Shown here piece after piece: positions 9,397 to 16,942 of a stretch of 32,635 bases of DNA (positions are counted from its first letter, which is position 1; every line of letters starts with the position of its first letter). The notes under the pieces are model-generated. The model worked only from the letters and a program-made list of their open reading frames with translations, searched no databases and had not been told where the DNA came from. The position numbers and the translations under genes were made by a program. The DNA lies in assembly GCA_002431965.1 (NCBI GenBank), contig DJEW01000008.1, positions 1 through 32,635 on the forward strand, in the 5' to 3' direction. Source of the DNA: Clostridiales bacterium UBA5888 (GTDB taxonomy: Bacteria; Bacillota; Clostridia; Oscillospirales; Oscillospiraceae).

Positions 9397-9750
9397 ATGA
9401 CGTCTTTCCGGCGGGCGCAGATTGCCGGCGGCGCGGCGGGGCTGGCCAACGGGCTGTTCGGCGGAGGCGGCGGAATGGTGTTCCTGCCGCTGATGAGCCG
9501 GGAAAAAGCTCTCAGCCGCCGGGAACTTTTCGCCACCTGTGTGGGCGTGATCTTTCCGGTATGCGCGGTATCCGCCGCCGTCTATTTTTTCCGGGCAAAG
9601 CTGTCCCTGACGGCGGCGCTGCCCTATCTGCTGGGCGGCCTGGCCGGCGGCTGGCTGGGCGGAAAGCTGTATGGAAAGGTCTCCACAAAGGTTCTGAAAT
9701 GGGTCTTCGCGGGGTTTTTGTTCTACGCGGGGGTGAAATATCTGCTGTGA
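9397..9750 (+). CDS. TSUP (TauE/SafE) family half-transporter A
   Basis: This is a 117-residue membrane protein with about four helices. Its N-terminal AGGAAGLANGLFGGGGGMVFLPLM is the glycine-rich signature of the TSUP/TauE-SafE sulfite or organic anion exporters. Full-length members are ~250 residues and contain two such repeats; this protein has one. GGAAGGGGAG lies just before the ATG at 9397. Its stop overlaps the next gene (GTGA), which encodes the second repeat, so the two halves probably assemble as a heterodimer. The substrate is unknown. The membrane half-repeat call is solid; the partnership is inferred from overlap and complementarity. Confidence 0.88.
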   Translation: MTSFRRAQIAGGAAGLANGLFGGGGGMVFLPLMSREKALSRRELFATCVGVIFPVCAVSAAVYFFRAKLSLTAALPYLLGGLAGGWLGGKLYGKVSTKVLKWVFAGFLFYAGVKYLL

Positions 9751-10112
9751 GCTGGCTGATTCCCTTTTTATGCGGTCTGGCGGCGGGAACCGTGTCCGCC
9801 TGGGGCGTGGGCGGCGGAACGCTGCTTCTGCTGGTGATGACGCTGTTTCTGGATGTGGACCAGCGGACAGCGCAGGGCATCAACCTGCTGTTCTTTCTGC
9901 CTACCGCCGCCTCCGCCCTGATCTGTCACGGAAAAAACGGCTATCTCCATCGGCCCACCCTGAAAGCCGCCGTACCGGCGGCGGTTCTGGCCGCGCTGGC
10001 GGGCGCCTGGATTTCCACCAGCGTGGAGGTGGAGCTTCTCCGCAGGCCCTTCGGAGTGTACCTGCTGGCGTCCGGCGTCATGCTCCTGTGGCCCCGGAGA
10101 ACATCAAAATGA
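9747..10112 (+). CDS. TSUP (TauE/SafE) family half-transporter B
   Basis: This 121-residue membrane protein starts at a GTG that overlaps the stop of half-transporter A. It repeats the same fold: IPFLCGLAAGTVSAWGVGGG (TSUP glycine motif), then DQRTAQGINLLFFLPTAASAL, a highly typical TSUP helix, then two more hydrophobic helices ending PRRTSK. The ATG-less start and overlap imply translational coupling. The frame stays open well upstream, but the overlapping GTG gives the natural TSUP N-terminus. A strong terminator begins within its last codons. Together A and B would equal one ordinary TSUP protein. Confidence 0.86.
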   Translation: MSWLIPFLCGLAAGTVSAWGVGGGTLLLLVMTLFLDVDQRTAQGINLLFFLPTAASALICHGKNGYLHRPTLKAAVPAAVLAALAGAWISTSVEVELLRRPFGVYLLASGVMLLWPRRTSK

Positions 10113-10142
10113 CCTGTTTTCTCATGGAAAACAGGTCATTTT
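10106..10142. terminator. Bidirectional terminator between the TSUP pair and htrA
   Basis: A 16-bp perfect stem (10106-10121 with 10127-10142) with a five-base loop and A/T-rich base: AAAATGACCTGTTTTC pairs with its complement ending CATTTT. The stop codon of TSUP B lies inside the left arm. It serves both convergent transcripts. Confidence 0.85.
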
Positions 10143-10163
10143 CACGTCTGTCCGGCCGCCCGG

Positions 10164-11426
10164 TCAGGGTTCCGGCTGCTGAAGCTCCAGCGTGACGGAA
10201 ATCCGTTCGCCGTCCCGCCACAAAAGCAGTTCCAGCCGGTCGCCCGCCCGGAACCGTCTGCGGATCCGAAGCAGATCCGAGCTGACGGTAATGGACTCGC
10301 CGTCCACCTCCAGAATATAGTCGCCCGCCCGGACGCCCGCCAGCTCCGCGGCGCCGCCCTGGGTGACGCTCCGCACCAGCAGTCCGGCGGAACCGTCCGG
10401 AAGCGGGTCTCCCACCTGGCTGACGGAAAGGCCCAGCACCGGCTCCGGCCGGACGGCTCCCACGGCCAGCAGCTCACCCAGAATCTCCCGGATGGAGCGG
10501 GTGGGAATGGCAAAGCCCAGCCCCTCAATGCTGGAGAAGGAGGAACTCATCTTGATCGTGTTGATGCCAACCACCTGTCCGGACGCGTTAACCAGCGGAC
10601 CGCCGGAGTTTCCGGAGTTCAGCGCCGCGTTGGTCTGAATCAGAGTCATGTTCCGCCCGTCCACGGAGACGCTGCGGTTGATGGCGGAGACAATGCCGTC
10701 GGTAAAGGTTCCCCGCAGTTCTACGCCCAGAGGATTGCCGATGGCGTAGACCTTGTCCCCCACGGACAGCGTATCGGAATCCCCGATCTCCGCCGCGGGC
10801 AGGCCGTCCCCGTCTATTTTCAAAACCGCCAGGTCGTTGTCCCGGTCGCCTGTCACATAGGATGCCTTCCAGACGGAGTTGTCTGCCAGCAGCACCTTGC
10901 AGTCCCGGCTGCCCTCCACCACATGATAATTGGTCAGCAGATAGCCGTCTTCGGTGAAAATCACGCCGGTTCCCACGGCGCCGCCATCATCCAGCTCCAC
11001 CTGTACGGTGGCCACGGAGGGGTTCACCCGGCGGTAAATCTCCTGAGGCGTCAGTTCCGGCCCGCGGCTCTCCGTCAGTGAAAAGGTGAGCTCCTCCTCG
11101 GGCCGCCAGACCGGCAGATGAACCCCCTGGTCCTGCTCCGTCTCCTCATAACGGGAGTCTCCTTCATCGGAAAAATCCCAGCCGGACCAGTCTCCCCACA
11201 GCCACGCCAGGGCGGAAAGCCCCGCCGCCAGCAGCACGCAGGCCAGGAAAATCCACAGGCCGGTCCTGCCCCGGAATCTGCTCTTCGCCGCCGGTTTGTG
11301 CCCCGGCAGCGGACGGCTGTGGACGTACGTCTCCACAACCTCCCGGGTCGGAGGGCAGTAGGTCTCCACAATTTCCCGGGGGTCCCGTTCCTCCCCGGAA
11401 GAGCCGTTCGGCGTCTCCTGCTCCAT
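10164..11426 (-). CDS. htrA: Membrane-anchored HtrA/DegP-type serine protease with PDZ domain
   Basis: This 420-residue protein has a cytoplasmic N-terminus (1-55), one membrane helix (~57-78), a linker, a trypsin-like domain (~125-315) and one PDZ domain (~330-410). The catalytic triad is complete: His168 in TNYHVV, Asp198 in DRDNDLAVLKI, Ser274 in NSGNSGGPL. It should degrade or refold misfolded proteins outside the membrane. The ATG at 11426 overlaps the kinase stop (TGATG), with GGAGCGGGG before it; a TTG one codon earlier is less likely. The N-terminal REIVETYCPPTREVVETYV segment is an internal repeat of an ETY motif of unknown role. Being in an operon with a sensor kinase suggests control by envelope stress. 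Confidence 0.95.
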   Translation of the reverse strand: MEQETPNGSSGEERDPREIVETYCPPTREVVETYVHSRPLPGHKPAAKSRFRGRTGLWIFLACVLLAAGLSALAWLWGDWSGWDFSDEGDSRYEETEQDQGVHLPVWRPEEELTFSLTESRGPELTPQEIYRRVNPSVATVQVELDDGGAVGTGVIFTEDGYLLTNYHVVEGSRDCKVLLADNSVWKASYVTGDRDNDLAVLKIDGDGLPAAEIGDSDTLSVGDKVYAIGNPLGVELRGTFTDGIVSAINRSVSVDGRNMTLIQTNAALNSGNSGGPLVNASGQVVGINTIKMSSSFSSIEGLGFAIPTRSIREILGELLAVGAVRPEPVLGLSVSQVGDPLPDGSAGLLVRSVTQGGAAELAGVRAGDYILEVDGESITVSSDLLRIRRRFRAGDRLELLLWRDGERISVTLELQQPEP

Positions 11427-12880
11427 CAATTTCCCCGCTCCTCCTGCCGCAGCGAGAAGGTAAACGTGGTCACGCCGTTCTCGCTGGTAACGTTGATCTT
11501 TTCCTTATGCTGCTCGAGAATCGTCTTGACGATGTAGAGTCCCAGCCCCACGCCGTCCTTGTCCTCGCTGCGGGACTTATCGCTCTTGTGGAACCGCTCA
11601 AACAGCAGCGGCAGTTCCTCCGCCGGAATCGTCTCTCCCACATTCCGCACCGTCACGCGGGCCTTTCCGTCAATGGGCGTCACGCCCAGATACAGGACGG
11701 AGCCCTCGGCGGCGAATTTCGTGGCGTTTTCCAGCAGGTTGTAAATCACCTGGGTAATCATGTCGTTGTCGCCCAGCACCAGGATCGGCTCCTCCGGAAT
11801 ATCCGCGTCCACGTCCAGATGCCGGTCCGTGATCTTCTTCTCCATGGAGATCAGGACCCGGCGCATACTCTCACACAGGTCGAAATGATTGCCGTTTTTC
11901 AGAGGGTCCATGGTCTGAAGCTGGCTGACATCCAGCATCCGGCGCACCAGCCGGCTCAGCCGGCGGCTCTCGTCGGAGATAATCTGCAAATACTGCCGCT
12001 CGTTCTCCGGCGGAATCGTCCCGTCCAGAATGCCGTCGGTATAGCCGGCGATGGTGGTCATGGGGGTTTTCAGCTCATGGGAGATGTTGGCGATAAACTC
12101 CCGGCGCTGGCGCTCCGTCTGCTGGAGGGACTCGGCCATATTATTAAAGGAGGCCGCCAGCTCTCCCACCTCGTCGTTGCGTCCGTAGTCCCGCATCCGG
12201 ATGTCAAAATCCCCCTCGGCATACTGCCGGGTGGCCCGGGCCATCTCCCGGATAGGCTGAACCAGACGCATCGTGGTCACGGAAGAGGCCATAAAGGCAA
12301 TCATCAGCACCGCCAGGGACGTCATGATGAACAGTCCCGTAAATCCCCGCCACATGGTATCCAGCGGCAGCGTCGTGGCCACCGCATACACCAGGCCCAC
12401 CAGCTTACCGTCCGACAGCGCCACCGGGACGCCTACAATCAGCCGCTTCTCCTTGTAAAGCCCGTTGAGATTGCTGCGCCGGGAACAGCTGCCGTCATTC
12501 AGGACCTCCTCCGTCAGCTCCTGGGGAACCGTCACGGCCTGCCCCTCCATGCTGACGTCGGTGGACAGCAGCACGTTCCCGGACAGATCGCAGATCATGA
12601 AATCCACGTCCGAAACGCTGGCCGCGAAGGAGGCCAGCTTCTGAAACTCCTCCGCGTTGAGGAAGCGGTTATTCTGTAAATAGTGGACCGACAGCGCCGC
12701 CACGGTCTCCGCCCGGCCCTGAAGCTCCTCTCCCCGCTGCTGATGGAAATAGTTGTAGCTCAGGGAAAAAAAGGAGGCCCCCAGCAGCGCCAGCGTCAGC
12801 AGAACCATCCCCGCCGTCACGAACAGCTGCCGCCAGTACAGTCCCTGAAATCTGCGGCTGATTTTTTCTCTTATGCGCAA
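11426..12880 (-). CDS. Sensor histidine kinase (HAMP-HisKA-HATPase)
   Basis: This ~484-residue membrane kinase has TM1 near residues 20-42, an extracytoplasmic sensor domain (~43-175), TM2 (~180-202), HAMP (~205-257), the phospho-acceptor His in NISHELKTPM (~268), the N box IYNLLENATKFA and the G box DGVGLGLYIVK. It should phosphorylate the response regulator encoded just upstream. No ATG is available: GGAGG (12896-12892) is followed by TTG at 12889 (2-base spacing) and TTG at 12880 (11-base spacing); the latter is chosen. Its codons (Arg CGG, Leu CTG) match the genes to its left, whereas the regulator's do not. It overlaps htrA by one base. Confidence 0.94.
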   Translation of the reverse strand: MRIREKISRRFQGLYWRQLFVTAGMVLLTLALLGASFFSLSYNYFHQQRGEELQGRAETVAALSVHYLQNNRFLNAEEFQKLASFAASVSDVDFMICDLSGNVLLSTDVSMEGQAVTVPQELTEEVLNDGSCSRRSNLNGLYKEKRLIVGVPVALSDGKLVGLVYAVATTLPLDTMWRGFTGLFIMTSLAVLMIAFMASSVTTMRLVQPIREMARATRQYAEGDFDIRMRDYGRNDEVGELAASFNNMAESLQQTERQRREFIANISHELKTPMTTIAGYTDGILDGTIPPENERQYLQIISDESRRLSRLVRRMLDVSQLQTMDPLKNGNHFDLCESMRRVLISMEKKITDRHLDVDADIPEEPILVLGDNDMITQVIYNLLENATKFAAEGSVLYLGVTPIDGKARVTVRNVGETIPAEELPLLFERFHKSDKSRSEDKDGVGLGLYIVKTILEQHKEKINVTSENGVTTFTFSLRQEERGN

Positions 12881-12898
12881 AGCTGTCAACCTCCGGCG
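12881..12898. other. Codon-usage boundary between kinase and regulator
   Basis: Genes to the left use mostly CGG for Arg and CTG for Leu; genes to the right use CGC and many CTT and ATA codons. The same PEDDPRNPA motif in the two pyrophosphatases uses CGG on the left (near 7748) and CGC on the right (near 18150). The switch falls within about 20 bases of this gap. See the findings for what it might mean. Confidence 0.55.
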
Positions 12899-13603
12899 TT
12901 ACTTTTTCTCAGCGTCCGAAGCGCCCAGAAGCTCAAACTTGTAGCCCACGCCCCAGACTGTTTTGAGACTCCATTTATCCGACACGCCCTCAAGCTTCTC
13001 TCTCAGGCGCTTTATGTGCACATCGACGGTGCGCGAATCGCCGAAGTAGTCAAAGCCCCAGACCTCGTCGAGCAGCTGGTTGCGCGTGAAAACACGGTTG
13101 GGCGAGGAGGCGAGGTGATAAAGAAGCTCCATCTCCTTGGGCGGGGTGTCTATCTTTTTGCCGTTGACGATGAGCTCATAAGAATCAAGGTTGATAACAA
13201 GCTTATCAAAGGTCAGCTTTTTCTCAACGGGCGCGTCGGCGTCCTTGCGGCGCATGACGGCATGCACGCGGGCGATAAGCTCCTTGACGTCAAAGGGCTT
13301 GGTGACATAGTCGTCCGCACCCATTTCAAGCCCGTTGACCTTGTCTGTGGTCTCCCCCTTTGCCGTGAGCATGATGATCGGCGTGGAGGACTTCTCGCGT
13401 ATCTCGCGGCAGACCTGCCAGCCGTCCTTCACGGGCAGCATAATGTCCAGCAGCACAACGTCCGGCTGGAAAAGATCGAATGCGGACTTCGCCTTGCCGC
13501 CGTCAGGCGCGATCATGACCTCAAAGCCGTCCTTGCCCAGATACAGGCGCAGAAGCTCCGCAATATTGGCGTCGTCCTCTACAATAAGCGCGCGTTTGTT
13601 CAT
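12899..13603 (-). CDS. OmpR/PhoB-type response regulator
   Basis: This 234-residue DNA-binding regulator has a receiver domain (1-115) with the acidic pocket VEDDA, phospho-acceptor Asp53 in VVLLDIMLPVKDG and Lys102 in DDYVTKPFD. A winged-helix effector domain (~130-228) contains TPPKEMELLYHLASSPNRVF and the DNA-recognition part SRTVDVHIKRLREKLE. It lies directly upstream of a sensor kinase in the same direction (18 bases apart), so the two should form a pair. Codon use agrees with the genes to its right and not with the kinase. AGGGGGG precedes the ATG. The targets are unknown; htrA in the same operon is an obvious candidate. Confidence 0.96.
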   Translation of the reverse strand: MNKRALIVEDDANIAELLRLYLGKDGFEVMIAPDGGKAKSAFDLFQPDVVLLDIMLPVKDGWQVCREIREKSSTPIIMLTAKGETTDKVNGLEMGADDYVTKPFDVKELIARVHAVMRRKDADAPVEKKLTFDKLVINLDSYELIVNGKKIDTPPKEMELLYHLASSPNRVFTRNQLLDEVWGFDYFGDSRTVDVHIKRLREKLEGVSDKWSLKTVWGVGYKFELLGASDAEKK

Positions 13604-13646
13604 ATATTTTCCCCCCTGCGTAAAGATACAGATTCCCTAAAATAAT

Positions 13647-13652
13647 ATTATA
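13647..13652 (-). promoter_or_regulatory. Candidate -10 box for the response regulator operon
   Basis: On the minus strand this reads TATAAT, about 45 bases before the regulator start, in a short AT-rich gap. No strong -35 is visible at 17 bases, as might be expected for an activated promoter. Confidence 0.45.
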
Positions 13653-13685
13653 CGGCATACAGACGCCGAATGGTTAAAAATATGT

Positions 13686-13713
13686 AAAAAACCGCGTACT
13701 AGCCGCGGTTTTT
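13686..13713 (-). terminator. Intrinsic terminator of plsY
   Basis: On the minus strand, AAAAACCGCG pairs with CGCGGTTTTTT around a 7-base loop that contains the plsY TAG stop. The run of T gives a classic terminator. Confidence 0.75.
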
Positions 13714-14328
13714 GTCTGACTGTCCACGCTTTGCAGAGCCGAAAGAAAAGTCCGGCTCCGTGCCGCGGAGAAGGCGGATGATGTTTTCCCTGTGGCGCAG
13801 CACGACAAGCAGCATCGTGAACGCCACGAGCAGCAGCCGCGGCAGAGGCAGCGCGAAGTACGCCGCCGCAGCAAAGCCCGAGAGTGCCGCCGCAAGCGAG
13901 CCGAGCGACACCTTGCGGCTCAGAAGCGCCGCAGCGGCAAAAAACACAACCGCAACCGCCAGCACGCGCCAGTCCGCCGCAAGGAAGACCGCCACGCCCA
14001 CGGACACGCCCTTGCCCCCGCGAAATTCATGCAGCGCGGGATAGCAGTGCCCCACAAGGCACAGCGCCCCGGCAAGGCACATCCCCTTCTCGCCCAGCAG
14101 CGCAAAGCCCAGAAGCATCGCCAGCGCCGCCTTGAGCATATCGCCAGCGAGCGTCGCCACGCCCATGCGCAGCCCGAACACGCGCGCCATATTCGTCGCC
14201 CCGGCGTTGCCGCTGCCGTGGGCGCGCACGTCCGCGTTCATCACGCTGCGCGAGAGCAGGATCGACACGCTGACCGAGCCGAAAAAGTACGCGCAGACTG
14301 CCGTGAGGATATATTTCAAAATTACCAT
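13699..14328 (-). CDS. plsY: Acyl-phosphate:glycerol-3-phosphate acyltransferase PlsY
   Basis: This 209-residue integral membrane enzyme makes lysophosphatidic acid from acyl-phosphate and glycerol-3-phosphate, the first step of membrane phospholipid synthesis. It has the three conserved motifs: AHGSGNAGATNMAR (~residues 36-49), HEFRGGKGVSVGV (~100-112) and LRHRENIIRLLRG (~178-190). The length is typical. The start ATG follows ACAGGAGC at ideal spacing. It has its own promoter at 14379-14407. A far arm upstream of that promoter is complementary to its ribosome site and could mask it in read-through mRNA (see findings). Confidence 0.96.
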   Translation of the reverse strand: MVILKYILTAVCAYFFGSVSVSILLSRSVMNADVRAHGSGNAGATNMARVFGLRMGVATLAGDMLKAALAMLLGFALLGEKGMCLAGALCLVGHCYPALHEFRGGKGVSVGVAVFLAADWRVLAVAVVFFAAAALLSRKVSLGSLAAALSGFAAAAYFALPLPRLLLVAFTMLLVVLRHRENIIRLLRGTEPDFSFGSAKRGQSDKNRG

Positions 14329-14329
14329 A

Positions 14330-14418
14330 TTATGCTCCTGTAAAATATTGCATCAGTTGCTTCAAAAATTTTAAGCTCACTATATCACACCCAAATTTTC
14401 TTTGCAACAGGAGCATAA
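14330..14418 (-). repeat. 12-bp inverted repeat bracketing the plsY promoter
   Basis: Arms TTATGCTCCTGT (plus strand 14330-14341) and ACAGGAGCATAA (14407-14418) are exact reverse complements 65 bases apart. One arm contains the plsY Shine-Dalgarno; the other lies at and just upstream of the -35 box. Confidence 0.75.
14379..14407 (-). promoter_or_regulatory. Sigma-A promoter of plsY
   Basis: On the minus strand: TTGCAA (14407-14402), 17 bases, TATAGT (14384-14379), with an extended TGA directly before the -10. Transcription should begin near 14372, 44 bases before the start codon. Confidence 0.7.
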
Positions 14419-14424
14419 CCATAT

Positions 14425-15069
14425 TCACGTAATTTTAATAAACCGTCCAAACAGCGTCCATGGGTACTTCTCCGGCGGCGCCGTGGAAAAACACAGGCGC
14501 TCTCCCGTCGCAGGATGCGCAAACGCAAGCTCATGCGACCAAAGGGCAATGCCGCACTCGCCGTCCGCGAGCGTGCCGTACTTCCTGTCGCCGACGAGCG
14601 GATGCGAGCGCGCGGCAAACTGGCAGCGTATCTGGTGTGTGCGCCCGGTTCGAAGTGTTATGTAAACCAGGCTCAATCCGTCCGCCGCGCCGAGGCGCTC
14701 ATAGTCGAGCACCGCCTCCTGCACTCCCCTTTCGGGCGCATCGGCGACGAAGGTCATGCGCCGCGCCCTGTCGCGCCGGAGGAGATTGCGCATCGTGCCG
14801 TGCGCGTCAGGCGCGCCGTGGACAACGGCGAGATACGCCTTGTGAAATTCCCCATCGCGTATCTGACGGCTCAGCTCACCTGCGGCGGCGCTGCCGCGCG
14901 CGAGCACCATCAGCCCGCCGACCGCCGCATCAAGGCGGTGGACGGTGCGCGCATCCCCGCCGAGCGCCGCGCGCACGAGCGAGGGCATGCCGCCCGCCTC
15001 ATCCGTGGAGAGGACGCGCGGCGGCTTGATACACACGGCTATATCATTATCGTGATAAAGTATATCCAT
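14425..15069 (-). CDS. RluA-family RNA pseudouridine synthase
   Basis: This 214-residue enzyme isomerises uridine to pseudouridine in rRNA or tRNA. It has the family start (DNDIAVCIKPPRVLST), the catalytic Asp in ARTVHRLDAAVGG (~residue 48), and the ITLRTGRTHQIRCQFAA and HPLVGDRKYG motifs. No S4 domain is present, as in TruC or short RluA proteins; the exact RNA target cannot be decided. After HRLD the usual T/S-SG is AAVGG. The ATG at 15069 has GGAGAAGAG upstream; a 21-residue in-frame extension is rejected since it covers the terminator hairpin of the next gene. No clear terminator follows, so read-through to plsY is possible. Confidence 0.92.
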   Translation of the reverse strand: MDILYHDNDIAVCIKPPRVLSTDEAGGMPSLVRAALGGDARTVHRLDAAVGGLMVLARGSAAAGELSRQIRDGEFHKAYLAVVHGAPDAHGTMRNLLRRDRARRMTFVADAPERGVQEAVLDYERLGAADGLSLVYITLRTGRTHQIRCQFAARSHPLVGDRKYGTLADGECGIALWSHELAFAHPATGERLCFSTAPPEKYPWTLFGRFIKIT

Positions 15070-15089
15070 GCTCTTCTCCTCTGCGCAGG

Positions 15090-15120
15090 ATAACGCCCCG
15101 GCGGTCAGCCGGGGCGTTAT
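15090..15120 (-). terminator. Hairpin after the surface protein gene
   Basis: A perfect 13-bp stem (15090-15102 with 15108-15120) and five-base loop, 17 bases after the stop of the surface protein. There is no T-run after it on the minus strand, so it may be a weak terminator or an RNA stabiliser. Confidence 0.55.
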
Positions 15121-15136
15121 ATCATCGGTCAAGGGA

Positions 15137-16834
15137 TCACATTTCTTTCTTTCTCCGGGGGATGAGCGCGACTGCGCCGACGCCGGAGATCAGCAGCACT
15201 GCGACCCAGATGGCAAGATTGCTCTCGTCGCCCGTTGCGGGGGCGTAGTTGGCGGTGACGATGCGGAAGGTCGCCGTCTCAGTTCCGCCATTGGTGTTCT
15301 CGAGCTTCATGGTGTAGCTGCCGTAGTTGAGCAGGTTGAGGAAGTTCGCCTTGAGCGTTACGCTCTTGCCGTTGTTGGAGAGGGTGTAGTTCGCCGGGTC
15401 GATGAGCTGGTTGCTTATGTAGACGTTCTTGATCGCGCCGTTGGAGTTGAAGTAGAGGTTGCCGGTCGTGCCGCGGACATGGGCATTGTCGCCGTAGGCG
15501 GCGGAAGCCGTGCCGTTTATGGTGATGTAGGCGTACACTGTGCCTGCGCCCTGTCCTATGCCCTCGCCGGAATTGTAGACAGTGTCAACTCTGAGGATAT
15601 GCTCGCCCGCGGAGAGCGTGGCAAGATAGCTGGAGTTGATGACGAGGTTTTTGCTGCTGTACACATAGCTGTACTTATTTGTGTTGCCGCTGCCGGTGAT
15701 GCACACGCCGTCAATATATGCGCTGTACATCGTCGGCTCGACAGTGAAGGTGAGGTTGCCCTGACCGCGCGACCAGGTGACATTGGTGGGAGAGAGCTTG
15801 GCGTCGCCGGTGTCCATGACGTTCACGGGAACGGTGACGGAGCCGGATGCGCCGTACTTGTCCTTCGCGGTGACGGTGACGGTACCCTCGCCCTTGCCGC
15901 CGGTGAGGTCATACTCTCCGCCGCGGTCAGTCGCCTTGGTGATTATCTGTGCGGTAGCGGGAGATGTGACGTAGCTCCAGGTGAACTGCTCACCCGTCTC
16001 TGCATTGCCGACATAAAATGTTGCGGTCTCGCCGTTATCTATGCGGCCAACGCTGCATACGACCTGGGGTGTGCGAGCTGCGGTGACGTTCAGCTCCAAC
16101 GGAGCGGAGGCTGTGCCGTCATTGGTATATGCAACTACTTTGACAGTGCCGACGGCAGTAGCAGTAAAATTGACCTTTCTATTGCCGCTAGGAACATCAA
16201 ACGTGCCGTTGCCGGCGCTGCCATATTCAACTCTCCAGTAGCCAAAATCGCCGTTCTTAACCTCAGCCTCAAGAGCAATACTGGTGTTGATGCGGACATT
16301 TTTGGAAGCAGGCTCGAGGATTTTAATACTGCTGGGAGTTGCGGCTTCCGCGGCTTTAACATTTATAGTGCAGGTTGCGGTAAGCACATTTCCGTCTTTA
16401 TCCTTACCTTCTGTTGTAACGGTAACGTTGTATGTGCCGGCAGACTTCATCCAATATGTCTGCTTCCCAGTTCCGGTATCAAGTGCACCGGTAAGCTCTG
16501 GACTGCTGCTGTACGTAACAGCTCTTAAAAAATTACCACTACCTTCTGTTCCAACGCCATACGTCGCAGGAGTAATTACAACATCCTCGCCGACAGTAGC
16601 GCTGATTGTGATATTTCCTGCGCTTCCTACTTTGTTGCCACTTGATGTTTCGGCTGATAGCGTGAGACTCGTGAGGTAGTTGCTATTATTTGTCGTATCT
16701 TGAGTCGCAACTTCGCTACCCCCAGCTTCGAGATTAGCGGGCGTAGTCTCTTCCGCGTATGCCGAAACGGTTGCGAAGCTGGCAAGCACGCAGACCAGAA
16801 GCAGCACGGAAATAACTTTCTTCATGGTTTTCAT
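15137..16834 (-). CDS. Secreted, wall-anchored Ig/X2-like repeat protein
   Basis: This 565-residue exported protein begins with a Sec signal peptide (MKTMKKVISVLLLVCVLASF, cleavage after VSAYA). It then has a Thr/Ser/Asn-rich stalk and several beta-sandwich-like segments (residues ~50-150, 160-250, 255-340), followed by two X2/Ig-like modules (~345-440 and ~445-525). It ends with an APATGDES sorting-type motif, a membrane helix and RRKKEM, the order expected of a sortase substrate. No catalytic residues were recognised, so it is probably adhesive or structural. AAGGGGGA lies seven bases before the ATG. The coding DNA for the first ~230 residues is markedly AT-richer than the rest. No sortase gene is present in the window. 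Confidence 0.8.
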   Translation of the reverse strand: MKTMKKVISVLLLVCVLASFATVSAYAEETTPANLEAGGSEVATQDTTNNSNYLTSLTLSAETSSGNKVGSAGNITISATVGEDVVITPATYGVGTEGSGNFLRAVTYSSSPELTGALDTGTGKQTYWMKSAGTYNVTVTTEGKDKDGNVLTATCTINVKAAEAATPSSIKILEPASKNVRINTSIALEAEVKNGDFGYWRVEYGSAGNGTFDVPSGNRKVNFTATAVGTVKVVAYTNDGTASAPLELNVTAARTPQVVCSVGRIDNGETATFYVGNAETGEQFTWSYVTSPATAQIITKATDRGGEYDLTGGKGEGTVTVTAKDKYGASGSVTVPVNVMDTGDAKLSPTNVTWSRGQGNLTFTVEPTMYSAYIDGVCITGSGNTNKYSYVYSSKNLVINSSYLATLSAGEHILRVDTVYNSGEGIGQGAGTVYAYITINGTASAAYGDNAHVRGTTGNLYFNSNGAIKNVYISNQLIDPANYTLSNNGKSVTLKANFLNLLNYGSYTMKLENTNGGTETATFRIVTANYAPATGDESNLAIWVAVLLISGVGAVALIPRRKKEM

Positions 16835-16891
16835 CTAAAAATCCCCCTTATGAGATTTGATTACAAGTCTCATGCGGCACATAAACCGCAT
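16835..16891 (-). CDS. Possible 18-codon leader ORF before the surface protein
   Basis: AGGAGG is followed three bases later by ATG and 18 codons (MRFMCRMRLVIKSHKGDF) ending in TAG, immediately next to the ATG of the surface gene. The first codons form an ATGCGG/CCGCAT hairpin. The short spacing makes translation doubtful. If real, it would couple or attenuate expression of the downstream gene. Confidence 0.25.
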   Translation of the reverse strand: MRFMCRMRLVIKSHKGDF

Positions 16892-16913
16892 AGCCCTCCT
16901 AGAGGTCACACAT

Positions 16914-16942
16914 AATGTAACACATTGTTTCCGGAATTGCAA
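16914..16942 (-). promoter_or_regulatory. Sigma-A promoter of the surface protein gene
   Basis: On the minus strand: TTGCAA (16942-16937), 17 bases, TACATT (16919-16914). It predicts a leader of about 70 nucleotides. Confidence 0.55.
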
